The notes: a model not told the origin generated them from the letters alone. Positions 47,125-56,791 are shown, counted from the first letter of the stretch. The stretch is DNA of 64,000 bases from CAWAMR01 sp963783095 (GCA_963783095.1 CAWAMR010000002.1:620001-684000); one strand, 5' to 3'. Program-made: numbers and translations.

Positions 47125-47765
47125 TGCAATTCGCCTCAGAAAGCCGGCAAAAAGGCTGGGGACTCTTCCCCGAAGGATGGGTTGGCGAAGTGCTGCGCTA
47201 CATTATCGATGTTTGGGAGACCATATATTTGCCCGCGAAGATCCGGTTGGAGACCCGAATTACAAAATTGCTTGTCGGTGCAATTCGGCAACGATTCGAG
47301 ACCGAGAACAGAGACTGGTTCGTGACCGTTGAAGATCCCGATTGGAACCAATCGGGTAAAGAGGTCTCTCGCACCGATATTCGCTTTTATCCGCCAGGCC
47401 CCAACCGACATTCCGTTTGCTTCGTTTTCGAATGCAAGCGACTGAACAAATCGAGTTCGGACGCAGCAAAATACGCAGGCACGGACGGTATGATGTGTTT
47501 TGTCACTGGCAAGTACAGCGAAGGCTTGCCTTTTGGCGGCATGATCGGCTTCGTAATGGATGGCCAAGTCGCGGTCGCGCAAACAGCCATTTCGAACGCT
47601 ATTCGAAAGAAGGAGCAACTTCTGAGACTTTCTGCTAATGGACACTACAAGCAATCTCCATTGCTTCCGTCGAACTCTTCCCACGGCGAAACATGGCATG
47701 AACTGACTAATGGCAGCTTCGTCATCTATCACCTGCTTCTTGGTGTGAATTACATGACGACATAG
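47124..47765 (+). CDS. PD-(D/E)XK-like nuclease, partner of the methylase
   Basis: 213 residues. The ATG overlaps the methylase stop (TAATG). Candidate nuclease core: SRTDIRFYPPG (Asp, about residue 84), then CFVFECKRLN (E-x-K, about residue 104), a D-x13-ExK spacing usual for the fold. Conserved downstream block GMMCFVTGKYSEGLPFGGMI and IGFVMDGQVAVAQTAI. The tight overlap argues that methylase and nuclease act together, as a restriction-modification or phage-exclusion pair. Confidence 0.6.
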   Translation: MQFASESRQKGWGLFPEGWVGEVLRYIIDVWETIYLPAKIRLETRITKLLVGAIRQRFETENRDWFVTVEDPDWNQSGKEVSRTDIRFYPPGPNRHSVCFVFECKRLNKSSSDAAKYAGTDGMMCFVTGKYSEGLPFGGMIGFVMDGQVAVAQTAISNAIRKKEQLLRLSANGHYKQSPLLPSNSSHGETWHELTNGSFVIYHLLLGVNYMTT

Positions 47766-47941
47766 TGTTCATCGCGGCCCGACGATATTCTAATGTTCAG
47801 CAAAAAGAACTTGGGCAACCTTGACTGCCTGCCGAAGCAATGCAATTCTCCTTCGTCTTGACATTTTCACACCATCTCTTAGCATCCATATCTCAGTAAA
47901 CCGAAGGATTCCTGACGAACCGGATGGAGGATCGGCACCCA

Positions 47942-48844
47942 ATGACAACCTTGACGCATCTTCAGCGACTCGAAGCTGAAAGCATCCACATCATGCGCAA
48001 GGTCGTTGCCGAGTGTGAAAATCCCGTAATGCTCTATTCGATCGGCAAGGATAGCGCTGTCATGCTTCATCTGGCCATGAAGGCGTTTCACCCGTCCAAA
48101 CCGCCCTTCCCCTTGATGCACGTCGATACCACCTGGAAGTTCCGCGAGATGATCGCCTTCCGGGACAAGATGACCGAAACCCTCGGCCTTGAGCTTATCG
48201 TTTATATCAATCTGGATGGAGTTGCCAAAGGCATCGGCCCCTTTACGCATGGCTCCGCCATCCACACCGATGTCATGAAGACCCAGGCACTTCGGCAGGC
48301 GCTCGATAAGTACCGCTTCGATGCCGCCTTTGGGGGCGGCCGACGCGATGAGGAAAAGAGCCGGGCCAAGGAGCGCATTTTCTCCTTTCGTTCCGAACAG
48401 CATCGCTGGGATCCGAAGAACCAGCGCCCCGAACTCTGGCGGCTCTACAACACCCGCAAGCACAAGGGCGAAAGCATCCGCGTCTTTCCGCTCTCCAACT
48501 GGACCGAACTCGACATCTGGCAATATATCCACCTTCAGAACATCCCCATCGTCCCGCTTTATTTTGCCAAAGACCGGCCCGTCGTCGAGCGCGATGGCAC
48601 TCTCATCATGGTGGACGATGAACGCATGCCGTTGCGTCCGGGTGAGAAGCCTCAGATGAAGAAGGTTCGCTTCCGCACGCTGGGCTGCTATCCGCTGACC
48701 GGGGCCATCGAGAGCGCAGCCGACACTCTGCCGGCCATTATCCAGGAAATGCTCCTCACCAAAACTTCCGAGCGGCAAGGACGCATCATCGACCATGACT
48801 CCGCAGGGTCCATGGAAAAGAAAAAGCAGGAAGGATACTTTTGA
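47942..48844 (+). CDS. cysD: Sulfate adenylyltransferase subunit 2
   Basis: ATP sulfurylase catalytic subunit: makes adenosine 5'-phosphosulfate from sulfate and ATP. PP-loop motif LYSIGKDSAVMLHL, then VDTTWKFREM, FGGGRRDEEKSRAKER and WTELDIWQYI are all typical CysD. Start 47942 has GGAGG about 12 bases upstream; an earlier ATG at 47924 overlaps this site. About 300 residues, normal length. The stop overlaps the cysNC start (TGATG). Confidence 0.95.
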   Translation: MTTLTHLQRLEAESIHIMRKVVAECENPVMLYSIGKDSAVMLHLAMKAFHPSKPPFPLMHVDTTWKFREMIAFRDKMTETLGLELIVYINLDGVAKGIGPFTHGSAIHTDVMKTQALRQALDKYRFDAAFGGGRRDEEKSRAKERIFSFRSEQHRWDPKNQRPELWRLYNTRKHKGESIRVFPLSNWTELDIWQYIHLQNIPIVPLYFAKDRPVVERDGTLIMVDDERMPLRPGEKPQMKKVRFRTLGCYPLTGAIESAADTLPAIIQEMLLTKTSERQGRIIDHDSAGSMEKKKQEGYF

Positions 48845-50751
48845 TGGCGCACGTTTCGGATCTCATCGGTACCGACATCAACCAATATCTGAAAGTCCAC
48901 GAGCACAAGAGCCTGTTGCGCTTCATCACGTGCGGCAGCGTCGATGACGGCAAAAGCACGCTCATCGGCAGACTCCTTTACGACTCCAAGATGATCTTCG
49001 AGGATCAACTGGCCGCGCTGGAATCGGACTCCAAAAAGGTGGGCACGCAGGGCGGCGAGATCGATTTCGCCCTCTTGGTCGATGGGCTGGCAGCCGAGCG
49101 CGAACAGGGCATCACCATCGATGTTGCCTATCGCTTCTTCTCGACCGATCGCCGCAAATTCATCGTTGCCGATACGCCCGGCCACGAGCAGTATACCCGC
49201 AACATGGTGACCGGAGCGAGCACGGCGAGCCTGGCAATTATCCTGATCGACGCCCGCAAGGGTGTGCTGACCCAGACTCGACGACACAGTTACCTCGTCT
49301 CTTTGATCGGCATTCGCCACATCGTTCTGGCCATCAACAAGATGGACCTCATCGGCTTTTCCAAGGAGACTTTTGACACCATCCTCAAGGAATATCGGGA
49401 GTTCGCCCAAAAGATCGGGCTGAAATCGATCGTGGCCATTCCGATTTCAGCGCTGCGCGGCGACAACATCACCGAGCTTTCTCCGAACATTCCCTGGCAC
49501 ACCGGCCCAACGCTCATGGAGCATCTGGAAACCGTGCCGGTCGACGATGACCGCCAAACCGCGCCGTTTCGGCTGCCGGTTCAATGGGTGAATCGGCCCA
49601 ACCAGGATTTCCGGGGTTTTGCCGGGATTGTCGCGAGCGGCACGGTACAACGCGGCGATCGTCTGCGGGTTCTTCCTTCCGGCAAGGAAAGCAAGGTGGC
49701 CCGGATTGTTACCTACGATGGCGATCTCGATTCCGCCGGGGCCGACCAGTCGATCACGATCGTGCTGGAAGATGAGATCGATGTCAGCAGGGGCAATGTT
49801 CTAAGCAAGCCCGAGGCATTGCCGGGCGTGGCCGACCAGTTCGAGGCAACCATCATCTGGATGACCGAGGAAGAGCTTCTTCCGGGCCGGCCTTACTGGC
49901 TTAAAATCGGCACGAAACTCTGCACGGCGACCATCACCGACCTGAAATATAAGGTCAACGTCAACACCCTGGAACATCTCGCGGCCAAGACGGTGAAACT
50001 CAATGAGATTGCGATTTGCAATCTGAGTTTGGACCAGCCTATCGCCTTCGATCCGTACAAGGAAAACCACGATACCGGCGGCTTCATCTTGATCGATCGG
50101 CTCAGCAACGTCACGCACGGTGCGGGTCTGATCCACTTTTCTCTGCGGCGATCGCAGAACATTCACTGGCAAGCGATCGAGGTCAACAAGCAAGCCCACG
50201 CCGACATCAAGAACCAGAAGCCCTGCGCCTTGTGGTTTACCGGCTTGTCGGGTGCGGGCAAATCGACCATTGCCAATTTGGTCGAGAAACAACTGCACGC
50301 TTTGGGTCACCACACCTTCCTGCTCGATGGCGATAACGTCCGCCATGGACTGAACCGCGACCTGGGCTTTACCGATGCCGATCGGGTGGAGAACATCCGG
50401 CGGGTAGCGGAGGTTTCCAAGCTAATGGTTGAAGCGGGCTTGATCGTGATGGTATCGTTTATTTCCCCGTTCCGCAGCGAACGTCGCATGGCGCGAAATC
50501 TGTTCGAAGCCGACGAGTTTATTGAGGTCTTCGTCGATACCCCGCTGTCGGTAGCGGAGGCGCGCGATCCCAAGGGCCTGTACAAGAAAGCCCGCCGCGG
50601 CGAGATCAAGCATTTCACCGGGATCGATTCGGACTACGAACGGCCGGAAAGTCCGGAGATAACGCTGGATACAACCCGGCAATCATCGGAAGAATCGGCG
50701 AATTCGATCGTCCGGTATCTGGCGAAGGCTGGGAGAATCAGGGCGGTCTGA
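48844..50751 (+). CDS. cysNC: Sulfate adenylyltransferase subunit 1 fused to APS kinase
   Basis: The N-terminal 420 residues are the CysN GTPase that drives CysD: GSVDDGKSTLIGRLLYD (P-loop), ADTPGHEQYTRNM, LAINKMDLIG. The C-terminal 180 residues are APS kinase: WFTGLSGAGKSTIANLVE (P-loop), LDGDNVRHGLNRDLGFT, SFISPFRSERRMAR, making PAPS. 635 residues, usual for the fusion. Forms an operon with cysD by one-base overlap. The pathway next needs a PAPS reductase and sulfite reductase; a damaged sulfite reductase gene is at 4481. Confidence 0.95.
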   Translation: MAHVSDLIGTDINQYLKVHEHKSLLRFITCGSVDDGKSTLIGRLLYDSKMIFEDQLAALESDSKKVGTQGGEIDFALLVDGLAAEREQGITIDVAYRFFSTDRRKFIVADTPGHEQYTRNMVTGASTASLAIILIDARKGVLTQTRRHSYLVSLIGIRHIVLAINKMDLIGFSKETFDTILKEYREFAQKIGLKSIVAIPISALRGDNITELSPNIPWHTGPTLMEHLETVPVDDDRQTAPFRLPVQWVNRPNQDFRGFAGIVASGTVQRGDRLRVLPSGKESKVARIVTYDGDLDSAGADQSITIVLEDEIDVSRGNVLSKPEALPGVADQFEATIIWMTEEELLPGRPYWLKIGTKLCTATITDLKYKVNVNTLEHLAAKTVKLNEIAICNLSLDQPIAFDPYKENHDTGGFILIDRLSNVTHGAGLIHFSLRRSQNIHWQAIEVNKQAHADIKNQKPCALWFTGLSGAGKSTIANLVEKQLHALGHHTFLLDGDNVRHGLNRDLGFTDADRVENIRRVAEVSKLMVEAGLIVMVSFISPFRSERRMARNLFEADEFIEVFVDTPLSVAEARDPKGLYKKARRGEIKHFTGIDSDYERPESPEITLDTTRQSSEESANSIVRYLAKAGRIRAV

Positions 50752-50778
50752 AGGGAGTTTATGGTTGTAAACTCCAAC

Positions 50779-51870
50779 TCAATCCGTCGCTTTCTTTTTC
50801 TGCACTGGTTTCTTTGAACCGCTTTTCTTCGGCGCGGGTAGAGTCTCCTTTGTTTTTTCCTCGATCTTTGCGAGTTCGTCCAAGGTCTGCGCAAAATGCT
50901 CATCTACCGGTTGAGTGAGGGAGAGTTGTGACTCTCGAAATTTCTCGAACTCCGTTTCAGCGTGAAGCGAAGCAGCGTTGTGTGAGATTTTGCCTGCGTG
51001 GGTCAAGATTTCCCGATCTGTTAATCGGATAAAATCATCCAACTTCCCAATCCAATCCGCCATGTACATCGGCTTTCGACCATGTGCCTGGAGTTCGGCA
51101 AAATCGAGGTATGTTGAGACGATCAGATTAAGAGCTTCTATCTCTTCCTTCGCTAGATAGTTTTTCGCGATCGTTGCATCCGTTTTGCGCGGTTGATCTC
51201 CTGCCCAGGTTGTCAGACCCATATTCGGTTTGGTGGCATCTGCTCGCCGGTAAATTACTTCCGCAGCGGTCTGCCCGTGAACGGCCCAGTGCATTTTGTT
51301 CTGCACGGTTTGAAAGAAAATCTTCGAGGTCTCTGACGTGCTATCGTAGTCGATGCTGGTTGCGTAAATATCGAGAACCTTCTTCCAAAAAACTCGCTCC
51401 GAAGATCGAATGTCTCGGATGCGGTTGAGCAGTTCATCGAAGTAGTTTCCCCCACCAAATTGCTTGAGCCGATCGTCGTCCATCGTGAAACCTTTCACAA
51501 TGAACTCCCGCAATCGCTGCGTGGCCCAGATGCGGAATTGCGTACCTCGTAAGGATTTAACGCGATAACCTACCGAGATAATAACATCGAGGGAGAAATG
51601 ATCGACCTCGCGTTCTATCTGACGCGCACCCTCAGTTTGAACTATCCGGAATTTCCGGAGAGTTGCGGTTTCTTGAAGTTCCCCTTCGTCAAAAATGTTT
51701 CGAATGTGTTCGCTGATTGTCCGAACGTCTTTCTGAAAGAGTTCCGCCATTTGCTTTTGCGACAACCAGACGGTCTCCTGTTCGAGCCGAACCTCAATGC
51801 GGGTTTGGCCATCTTCCGTTTGGTAAAAGAGAAGCTCGCTTGAGTTATTTGGCCCCAACTCCCCGCTCAT
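50779..51870 (-). CDS. RhuM-family protein
   Basis: 363 residues. TRIEVRLEQETVWLSQKQMA, then VRTISEHIRNIFDEGEL, DVIISVGYRVKSLRGTQFR and ATQRLREFIVKGFTMDD form the RhuM/Fic-Doc-associated N-terminal domain (winged-helix-like). A helical middle follows, and the C-terminus is Lys-rich. RhuM proteins occur in accessory and phage-defence-rich islands; the biochemical role is not established. Convergent with cysNC, 27 bp apart. Confidence 0.88.
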   Translation of the reverse strand: MSGELGPNNSSELLFYQTEDGQTRIEVRLEQETVWLSQKQMAELFQKDVRTISEHIRNIFDEGELQETATLRKFRIVQTEGARQIEREVDHFSLDVIISVGYRVKSLRGTQFRIWATQRLREFIVKGFTMDDDRLKQFGGGNYFDELLNRIRDIRSSERVFWKKVLDIYATSIDYDSTSETSKIFFQTVQNKMHWAVHGQTAAEVIYRRADATKPNMGLTTWAGDQPRKTDATIAKNYLAKEEIEALNLIVSTYLDFAELQAHGRKPMYMADWIGKLDDFIRLTDREILTHAGKISHNAASLHAETEFEKFRESQLSLTQPVDEHFAQTLDELAKIEEKTKETLPAPKKSGSKKPVQKKKATD

Positions 51871-52238
51871 CGGTGCTCTCCACGGAAATATCGCATCTTG
51901 CTTTGTATTTATTTACACTGGTCATCCTATCATGGCGGAAGTGTGGATGCAATGTCGGTTTTGAAAGTAAATTTCGCGAAACTGCTTGCTCCGTTGATCG
52001 TGCAGATCGGGATGTTATTTCTTCATGGCAAACAGGAATGTCTGCCCCACGTGGGGCAGACATTCCTGTCTGCCGATTCAGCCCCAGAGAGTCAAATGTC
52101 TCATTCTTGGCCGTGCAGAATATAGAATGGACTCGGTAACCGCGAAAACGCGAAGTCGAACGGAATCGACTTATTCGCGACGCGAGCCGCTTGGAAACGA
52201 CGCGGAGATTAGAAATGCCGATATATGGGGTGCGAAAG
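51871..52238. other. Intergenic region with palindrome
   Basis: Divergent promoter gap holding the perfect palindrome at 52033-52068. No gene is seen. Confidence 0.5.
52033..52068. repeat. Perfect 36-bp palindrome
   Basis: CAGGAATGTCTGCCCCAC followed at once by its exact reverse complement, with no loop; a further partial copy (TGTCTGCC) follows. REP-like. Confidence 0.75.
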
Positions 52239-53533
52239 ATGAATGCGTCGCGTCCAAACAAATCCTCTCGAAGATCGCCCCGTTTCATTTTCGCGTCTCG
52301 GTCCATCGTTTTATTAGTTTGCTTCATGTTCTCATTTATCACCGCCAACGGTTGTGGATCTTCGCCGTCGGTGCTGAATTCAAGTTCCTCGAAAGAGAAT
52401 CAAACGATGCCGCAGCAATCACAACAAGACGAGAAAGAATTCAAGGGAATTGTTCTTGGGCAGCAGCTTGCCGACGCCGCTGAGGTCGAGAGACAACGAA
52501 AAGCGAAAGGCAAATTAGGAAAATCGCCTATTCCTGAAGGCAAATACAGTTCGCACAAGGGTCAGCTCGATCTGCTTCGGATTGTCAAAGATCCTTACGA
52601 TGGAAAACTAGCAGAGTTCGCCCGGTTTTTCGTAAAAAGCGGCGGACACGACAGATCGGAGATGCGGCGCAACATCGACATGGATCAATTCTATTTGCTC
52701 CTTCATTTCAGCGATAGGGCGGCGGTCTTCGCGCTCCGCGACAATGACCAGAAATGGGTGGAGGATGGGCTGGCCGCTATTGCCATGATTGACGTTCACC
52801 GAATCGATTGGCGCGATTTGTACATGAGCCTCAGCTTGCTCAACCACGCCGCGCACCGGGTAGCCAAAAACCCCAGCGCGCTTTAATGAATGCCGCCGTC
52901 TTATCGGACCAGGATGTGGCCGAAATGATAACGGCCTTCGTCAGTCGCCAGCCTGCCGAGAAGAGTCTGCACGCATTTGGTTATGCGGAAACAACGACTT
53001 CGACGGGAATTGGTTTGATTCGGACCGGATACAAAAGTTATGAACCTCGTTATGATCTGAAGAACGCCGCGATCGAAATTGCCGACCTCCTGAGTGCGGA
53101 TAAGTATGAAGCTACAAGCGTGGAGATCGCGACCGACCTGCCGGAGATCTGGCTGTCATCGAAGGACAATACCTCTCTGACGAAAGCTCTAAACAGAACG
53201 TGTGCCGGTGTGACGATCCATGCGGATCTTCGCAAAGGCATGTCTCCAGACGGCGATAGCCAAATGTGTGTTGTGTTCTTTGTGGAAATGAAAAACGAAG
53301 CCGATGCCCAGACGTTGTTGAAGTTGTCGCGGGAAAAGCATTCCGACGACACAGTCATTCTCGGTACTGCCGAAAAGGAATTGTTCTGTCTTTTGGTTAC
53401 TAAATCGTGGGTGCAGGGCGTCAAGACATTCGAAACGCCCAAGGATATCGGCCGATTCTCAAAAGGGTTCACCGATATTCTCCGTCGACACACCGCCAAC
53501 AAACTGGGCACGGTTTCCAAACGAAAGGAATGA
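52239..53533 (+). CDS. Lipoprotein of unknown function (frameshifted)
   Basis: Signal peptide with lipobox (LVCFMFSFITANGC). The first part (EGKYSSHKGQLDLLRIVKDP, MDQFYLLLHFSDRAAVFAL) is in one frame to 52886. The second (MNAAVLSDQDVAEMITAFVS, TSVEIATDLPEIWLSSKD, GRFSKGFTDILRRHTANK) is in another. One extra T near 52881-52884 would merge them into about 430 residues. No domain recognised. Confidence 0.6.
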
Positions 53534-53606
53534 TGTCTTCCATTCGATTTGTTGGTCCGTGCCTTAACTCTCCTCCCAAGCACGCCAAAGGCCAGATGAT
53601 CCACTG

Positions 53607-54520
53607 TCACCGCTGTGCGGCTTGCGTCACCCCCGGCAGAGGATAGTCCTTCCGAATGCTTTTGAGTTGCGCTTCGTAGTCCGCGGGAACATCGTCGAAA
53701 CGCTCCAGTTTCCAGAGCGTCAGCAGAGCTTTGCCGCTAGGTTGGTCCTTCGCATGCAGCAAAGTGCTGCGCAGTTTTTCGACTACTTCACTACTGAGAT
53801 TGTTCTTTTTGATCGCGACACACGGGTTCGGAAACACATCCGATTTGCAGAGGATTTTGAGATTCTTGTACTTGCCGGGATAGGCCGACTCGAAATACTT
53901 CAGTATGCTTCGATCGACGATCGTGCAGGCGCTCTTCTGGTCGATGACGTCGAAGATTGCATCGATCGTTAACGGTTCGTCGATCTTCTTGCCGAAACTC
54001 GCTCCTTTCATGGCCGTCTCTTTCAGATGGGACAAATACAGGCGCTGGCACGGTCGGGCTTGGACGGAAGCGAGATCGTTTTTCCCTTGAGATCGGTGAT
54101 GCTTTTCGCCGGGTTATCCCAGCGAACCAGGCAATACGACTGAAAGATTTCCGGGGGCGTGGCAACAACCAGTGGTATCAGGTCCGGATACTCGAGCTGG
54201 GCCGAGGCGAATTCATAACCCTGAAAGATACCGATCTGGATCTTGTTTTCGTTGAGTTGTCCAGCGAGTGTCATGGCATCGGGAAGCACTTGAAGATTGC
54301 CGTCGAGCCCACTCTGTTCCTTGAGCAGTTTCAAGAACGGCTCGGCGGCGACGTGCTGAATTATTTTCGGAATGCGGTGAAATAGGCTTTCCGGGATGCC
54401 CAGCTCAATGTTCCCTGCCGGCTTGGCTTGGGGCTTCTCTTCTGCGAAGCACGGGCATCTACTTCCCGAAAAAGCGATGATCGCAACCAGACACCCAACC
54501 GCTCGTAGGATGAATTGCAT
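53607..54520 (-). CDS. PhnD-like periplasmic substrate-binding protein (frameshifted)
   Basis: Phosphate/phosphonate-type ABC transporter binding protein. Signal peptide (LRAVGCLVAIIAFSGSRC), then IELGIPESLFHRIPKIIQHV, IQIGIFQGYEFASAQLEYP and SITDLKGKTISLPSKPDRA in one frame. RLYLSHLKETAMKGASFGKK, IVDRSILKYFESAYPGKYK and the rest are in another. A missing C near 54046 (GCC-CAG) fixes it. No permease or ATPase gene is adjacent, as is common for stand-alone planctomycete copies; the ligand is unknown. Confidence 0.75.
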
Positions 54521-54969
54521 GGCATTTTCTCCTGAATAAGGGCGGTTTTCGCGAGGTGAAGGTCAAAATCCCTGACCGAAATGACAAGCGATCCAGCGCT
54601 CAATATTGGATGATGCACATGCTGTGCCCAAGGCAACACGGAACGAATTCTCTCCATCTGGTCCATCACCATTAGCCGGCCTTACACCGCCCGGTCGCCA
54701 TGGGGGCGAATCGATTCTCGTATCTGAGAATCTCTTTTCCTCCGAGGCTTGCTCCCATTGCTCGAACCGATTCTTATTCCTTTTCCGGCGCTGTTTTCCC
54801 AACACGCTACGGTCACCCCACTACATAGTGTCTGTTTTGAAGTTGAAACTCGGCACGCAAACCAGTGACCAGGCTGGCATTGGATTTGCAATGAAACTGG
54901 ACCGTTCGGGCCTTTCAAAATTGCGGAATGGAAGCCACCCGAAAAACCACTTTCAAAAGGAGATGAGTT
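54521..54969. other. Intergenic region, 450 bp
   Basis: Between divergent genes. I see no gene, repeat or clear regulatory motif except AAAGGAG just before the next gene. Confidence 0.5.
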
Positions 54970-55305
54970 ATGCGAATGTTATGCGCACTGGTTCTCTCGA
55001 TGCTGGCAATGGCCGAACTGGCCGGCGATGCTCAAGCCTGTGGCCGCCGAAGATCGGCTAACTATGGCTCGGGCTCTTACTACGCGGCCCCGGTGTATAC
55101 GAGCAACTACGGAACTCCGGTCTATGGAACCCCGGCCTATGGAACTCCGGCCTACACAACAGCCTATTACTACGAAACCCCGGTGATCACGACGGAAGTC
55201 TACTCCACCCCGCCCGTAGCAACCTACCCTTCCTACTATGTGCCCACGAGTAATTCCAGCGGATACTATGTTCAGCCGACATTCTGGAATGGAATGTGGC
55301 AATAA
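54970..55305 (+). CDS. Small secreted Tyr/Pro-rich repeat protein
   Basis: AAGGAGA lies about 8 bases upstream of the start. Signal peptide (CALVLSMLAMAELAGDAQA), then CGRRRS and a low-complexity tail with repeats of YGTP and YTT (NYGTPVYGTPAYGTPAYTT). Probably an exported structural or matrix protein; low-complexity tails of this type are frequent in planctomycetes. Confidence 0.7.
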   Translation: MRMLCALVLSMLAMAELAGDAQACGRRRSANYGSGSYYAAPVYTSNYGTPVYGTPAYGTPAYTTAYYYETPVITTEVYSTPPVATYPSYYVPTSNSSGYYVQPTFWNGMWQ

Positions 55306-55722
55306 TAGTTTGCAATCACACACGCTTCAGGATTCGGCTAAACTCCGCAAATTGGTCCATTAACCAAGTTGAAGTGTGAGTTCACGTAGCACAACCGTCT
55401 CGGTTGTGCTTGGCAACCGGGACGGTTGCCGTACGTGGGGTAAGCGTCCCGCCTGCCGTTCGACGGCCCAAAGATTGGCAACCGGGACGGTTGCCCTACG
55501 TGGGGTAGGCGTCCCGCCTGCCGTTCGACGGCCTAAAGGCAGGCGAGACGCCCACCTCTTGTTCCGAGCGATCGAGGGATCACGCATCGACGGGTCACAT
55601 CGCAGCGAGATCACGGAGGCGAATGGAACTGGTACTGAGGTTGCGCCGGCCGAGCAATTCCCCCTTGAAACTCCCATGATTGGGAATACACCTGCTGCAC
55701 ATCCCATTCATCGAGAGTCGAT
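55306..55722. other. Intergenic region with REP-like repeats
   Basis: About 415 bp, mostly the repeat cluster at 55386-55554. No gene is seen. Confidence 0.55.
55386..55554. repeat. REP-like palindrome cluster
   Basis: Small hairpins GCACAACCGTCTCGGTTGTGC-type and GGCAACCGGGACGGTTGCC, the latter inside a 65-bp unit (with GCGTCCCGCCTGCCGTTCG) repeated twice at 55410 and 55475. It ends with GGCAGGCGAGACGCC, the inverse of GGCGTCCCGCCTGCC. Confidence 0.7.
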
Positions 55723-56463
55723 ATGAATCCTTCCATCCCGGTAGCACTCGTTACCGGCTCCGCAACCGGCGCGGGCCGGGCCATTGCCGTCCGTTTTGCG
55801 AGCCGGGGCTTCGCGGTGGCCGTCAACTACTCGCGCTCCGAAAAGGAAGCCCGCGAAACGGTTGATGCCATCGAGAAAATAGGTCGGCCGACGATCCTGT
55901 GTAAAGCAACGGTCGGCGATGATGCGCAGGTGCGCGCCATGGTCGAGCGCTGTCAGCGCGAGCTGGGCGGCCTGGATGTGCTGGTCAACAATGCCGGGAC
56001 GACGACCTTTATCCCTCATTCGGACCTGGAAAGCGTTACCGACTCGATTTGGGATGAGATCTTTCAGGTGAACTTGAAAGGTGCGTTTTACTGCTGCCGG
56101 GCGGCGATGCCGCTCTTGAAATCGCGCCGGGGCTGTATCGTCAACATCTCATCGGTGGCAGGATTACAAGGGCACGGCAGTTCGATTCCCTATTCCGCAA
56201 GCAAGGCCGCGATGAACTGCATGACGCAATCCCTGGCCAGAGCCTTTGCTCCCGAGGTGCGCGTCAATGCCGTGGCTCCGGGACCGATTCTGACGCGCTG
56301 GCTGGTGGGTCACGAGGAGCACGTGGATAAGGCGATCGCACAAACTCCGCTGAAGCGCGCGGCCACGCCCGATGATGTTGCCGATGTCGTCGAGTTTCTG
56401 GCGCTGGGCACGACGCTCATGACGGGGCAAGTCGTGGTAGTGGATGGCGGTAGAACCATCTGA
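55723..56463 (+). CDS. Short-chain dehydrogenase/reductase, FabG-like
   Basis: NAD(P)-dependent oxidoreductase, Rossmann fold. ALVTGSATGAGRAIAVRF (cofactor-binding TGxxxGxG), VLVNNAGTT, IVNISSVAGLQGH (Ser), then YSASKAAM (Tyr-x-x-x-Lys), VNAVAPGPI, and the end VVVVDGGRT. 246 residues is normal. The substrate is unclear: beta-ketoacyl-ACP reductase or a sugar/alcohol dehydrogenase. Confidence 0.88.
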   Translation: MNPSIPVALVTGSATGAGRAIAVRFASRGFAVAVNYSRSEKEARETVDAIEKIGRPTILCKATVGDDAQVRAMVERCQRELGGLDVLVNNAGTTTFIPHSDLESVTDSIWDEIFQVNLKGAFYCCRAAMPLLKSRRGCIVNISSVAGLQGHGSSIPYSASKAAMNCMTQSLARAFAPEVRVNAVAPGPILTRWLVGHEEHVDKAIAQTPLKRAATPDDVADVVEFLALGTTLMTGQVVVVDGGRTI

Positions 56464-56476
56464 CCCAATGGGCGTT

Positions 56477-56563
56477 TTATTTCCGGTGACGAATCTTCGC
56501 GCGCATTCGGCGCTTCTTTCGGCCGACTTTGCGACGACCACTGCCGCGACGGCGTGCTGCCAT
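56477..56563 (-). CDS. Tiny highly basic protein (28 residues)
   Basis: Starts MAARRRGSGRRK and ends RMRAKIRHRK; 16 of 28 residues are Arg or Lys. It faces the end of the SDR gene from the opposite strand. I believe near-identical tiny proteins occur in other planctomycetes; the composition suggests an RNA- or ribosome-binding peptide of the COX24/THX sort. It is too short to be sure by itself, but the low chance of an unbroken all-basic frame with ATG and stop supports it. Confidence 0.55.
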   Translation of the reverse strand: MAARRRGSGRRKVGRKKRRMRAKIRHRK

Positions 56564-56791
56564 AGGGAACCTTTCAATTCAGAGTACAAGTTGATTCAGC
56601 GAATGTTTCATGATAGGTTCTATCCGGCAAGCTGACAAGGTAGCCTGGAACGCGAAGAATGCACCATGTCCCAATTCTCTGCTTGTCGAAGCAAGCGATT
56701 CACGGTAACTTGGGAGGATGTTTTCACGTATCTTTTTTCGTTTCGTAGTTCCCTATGAATCTTCGTCGTTCTTATAAGTTGGAAACCCTCC

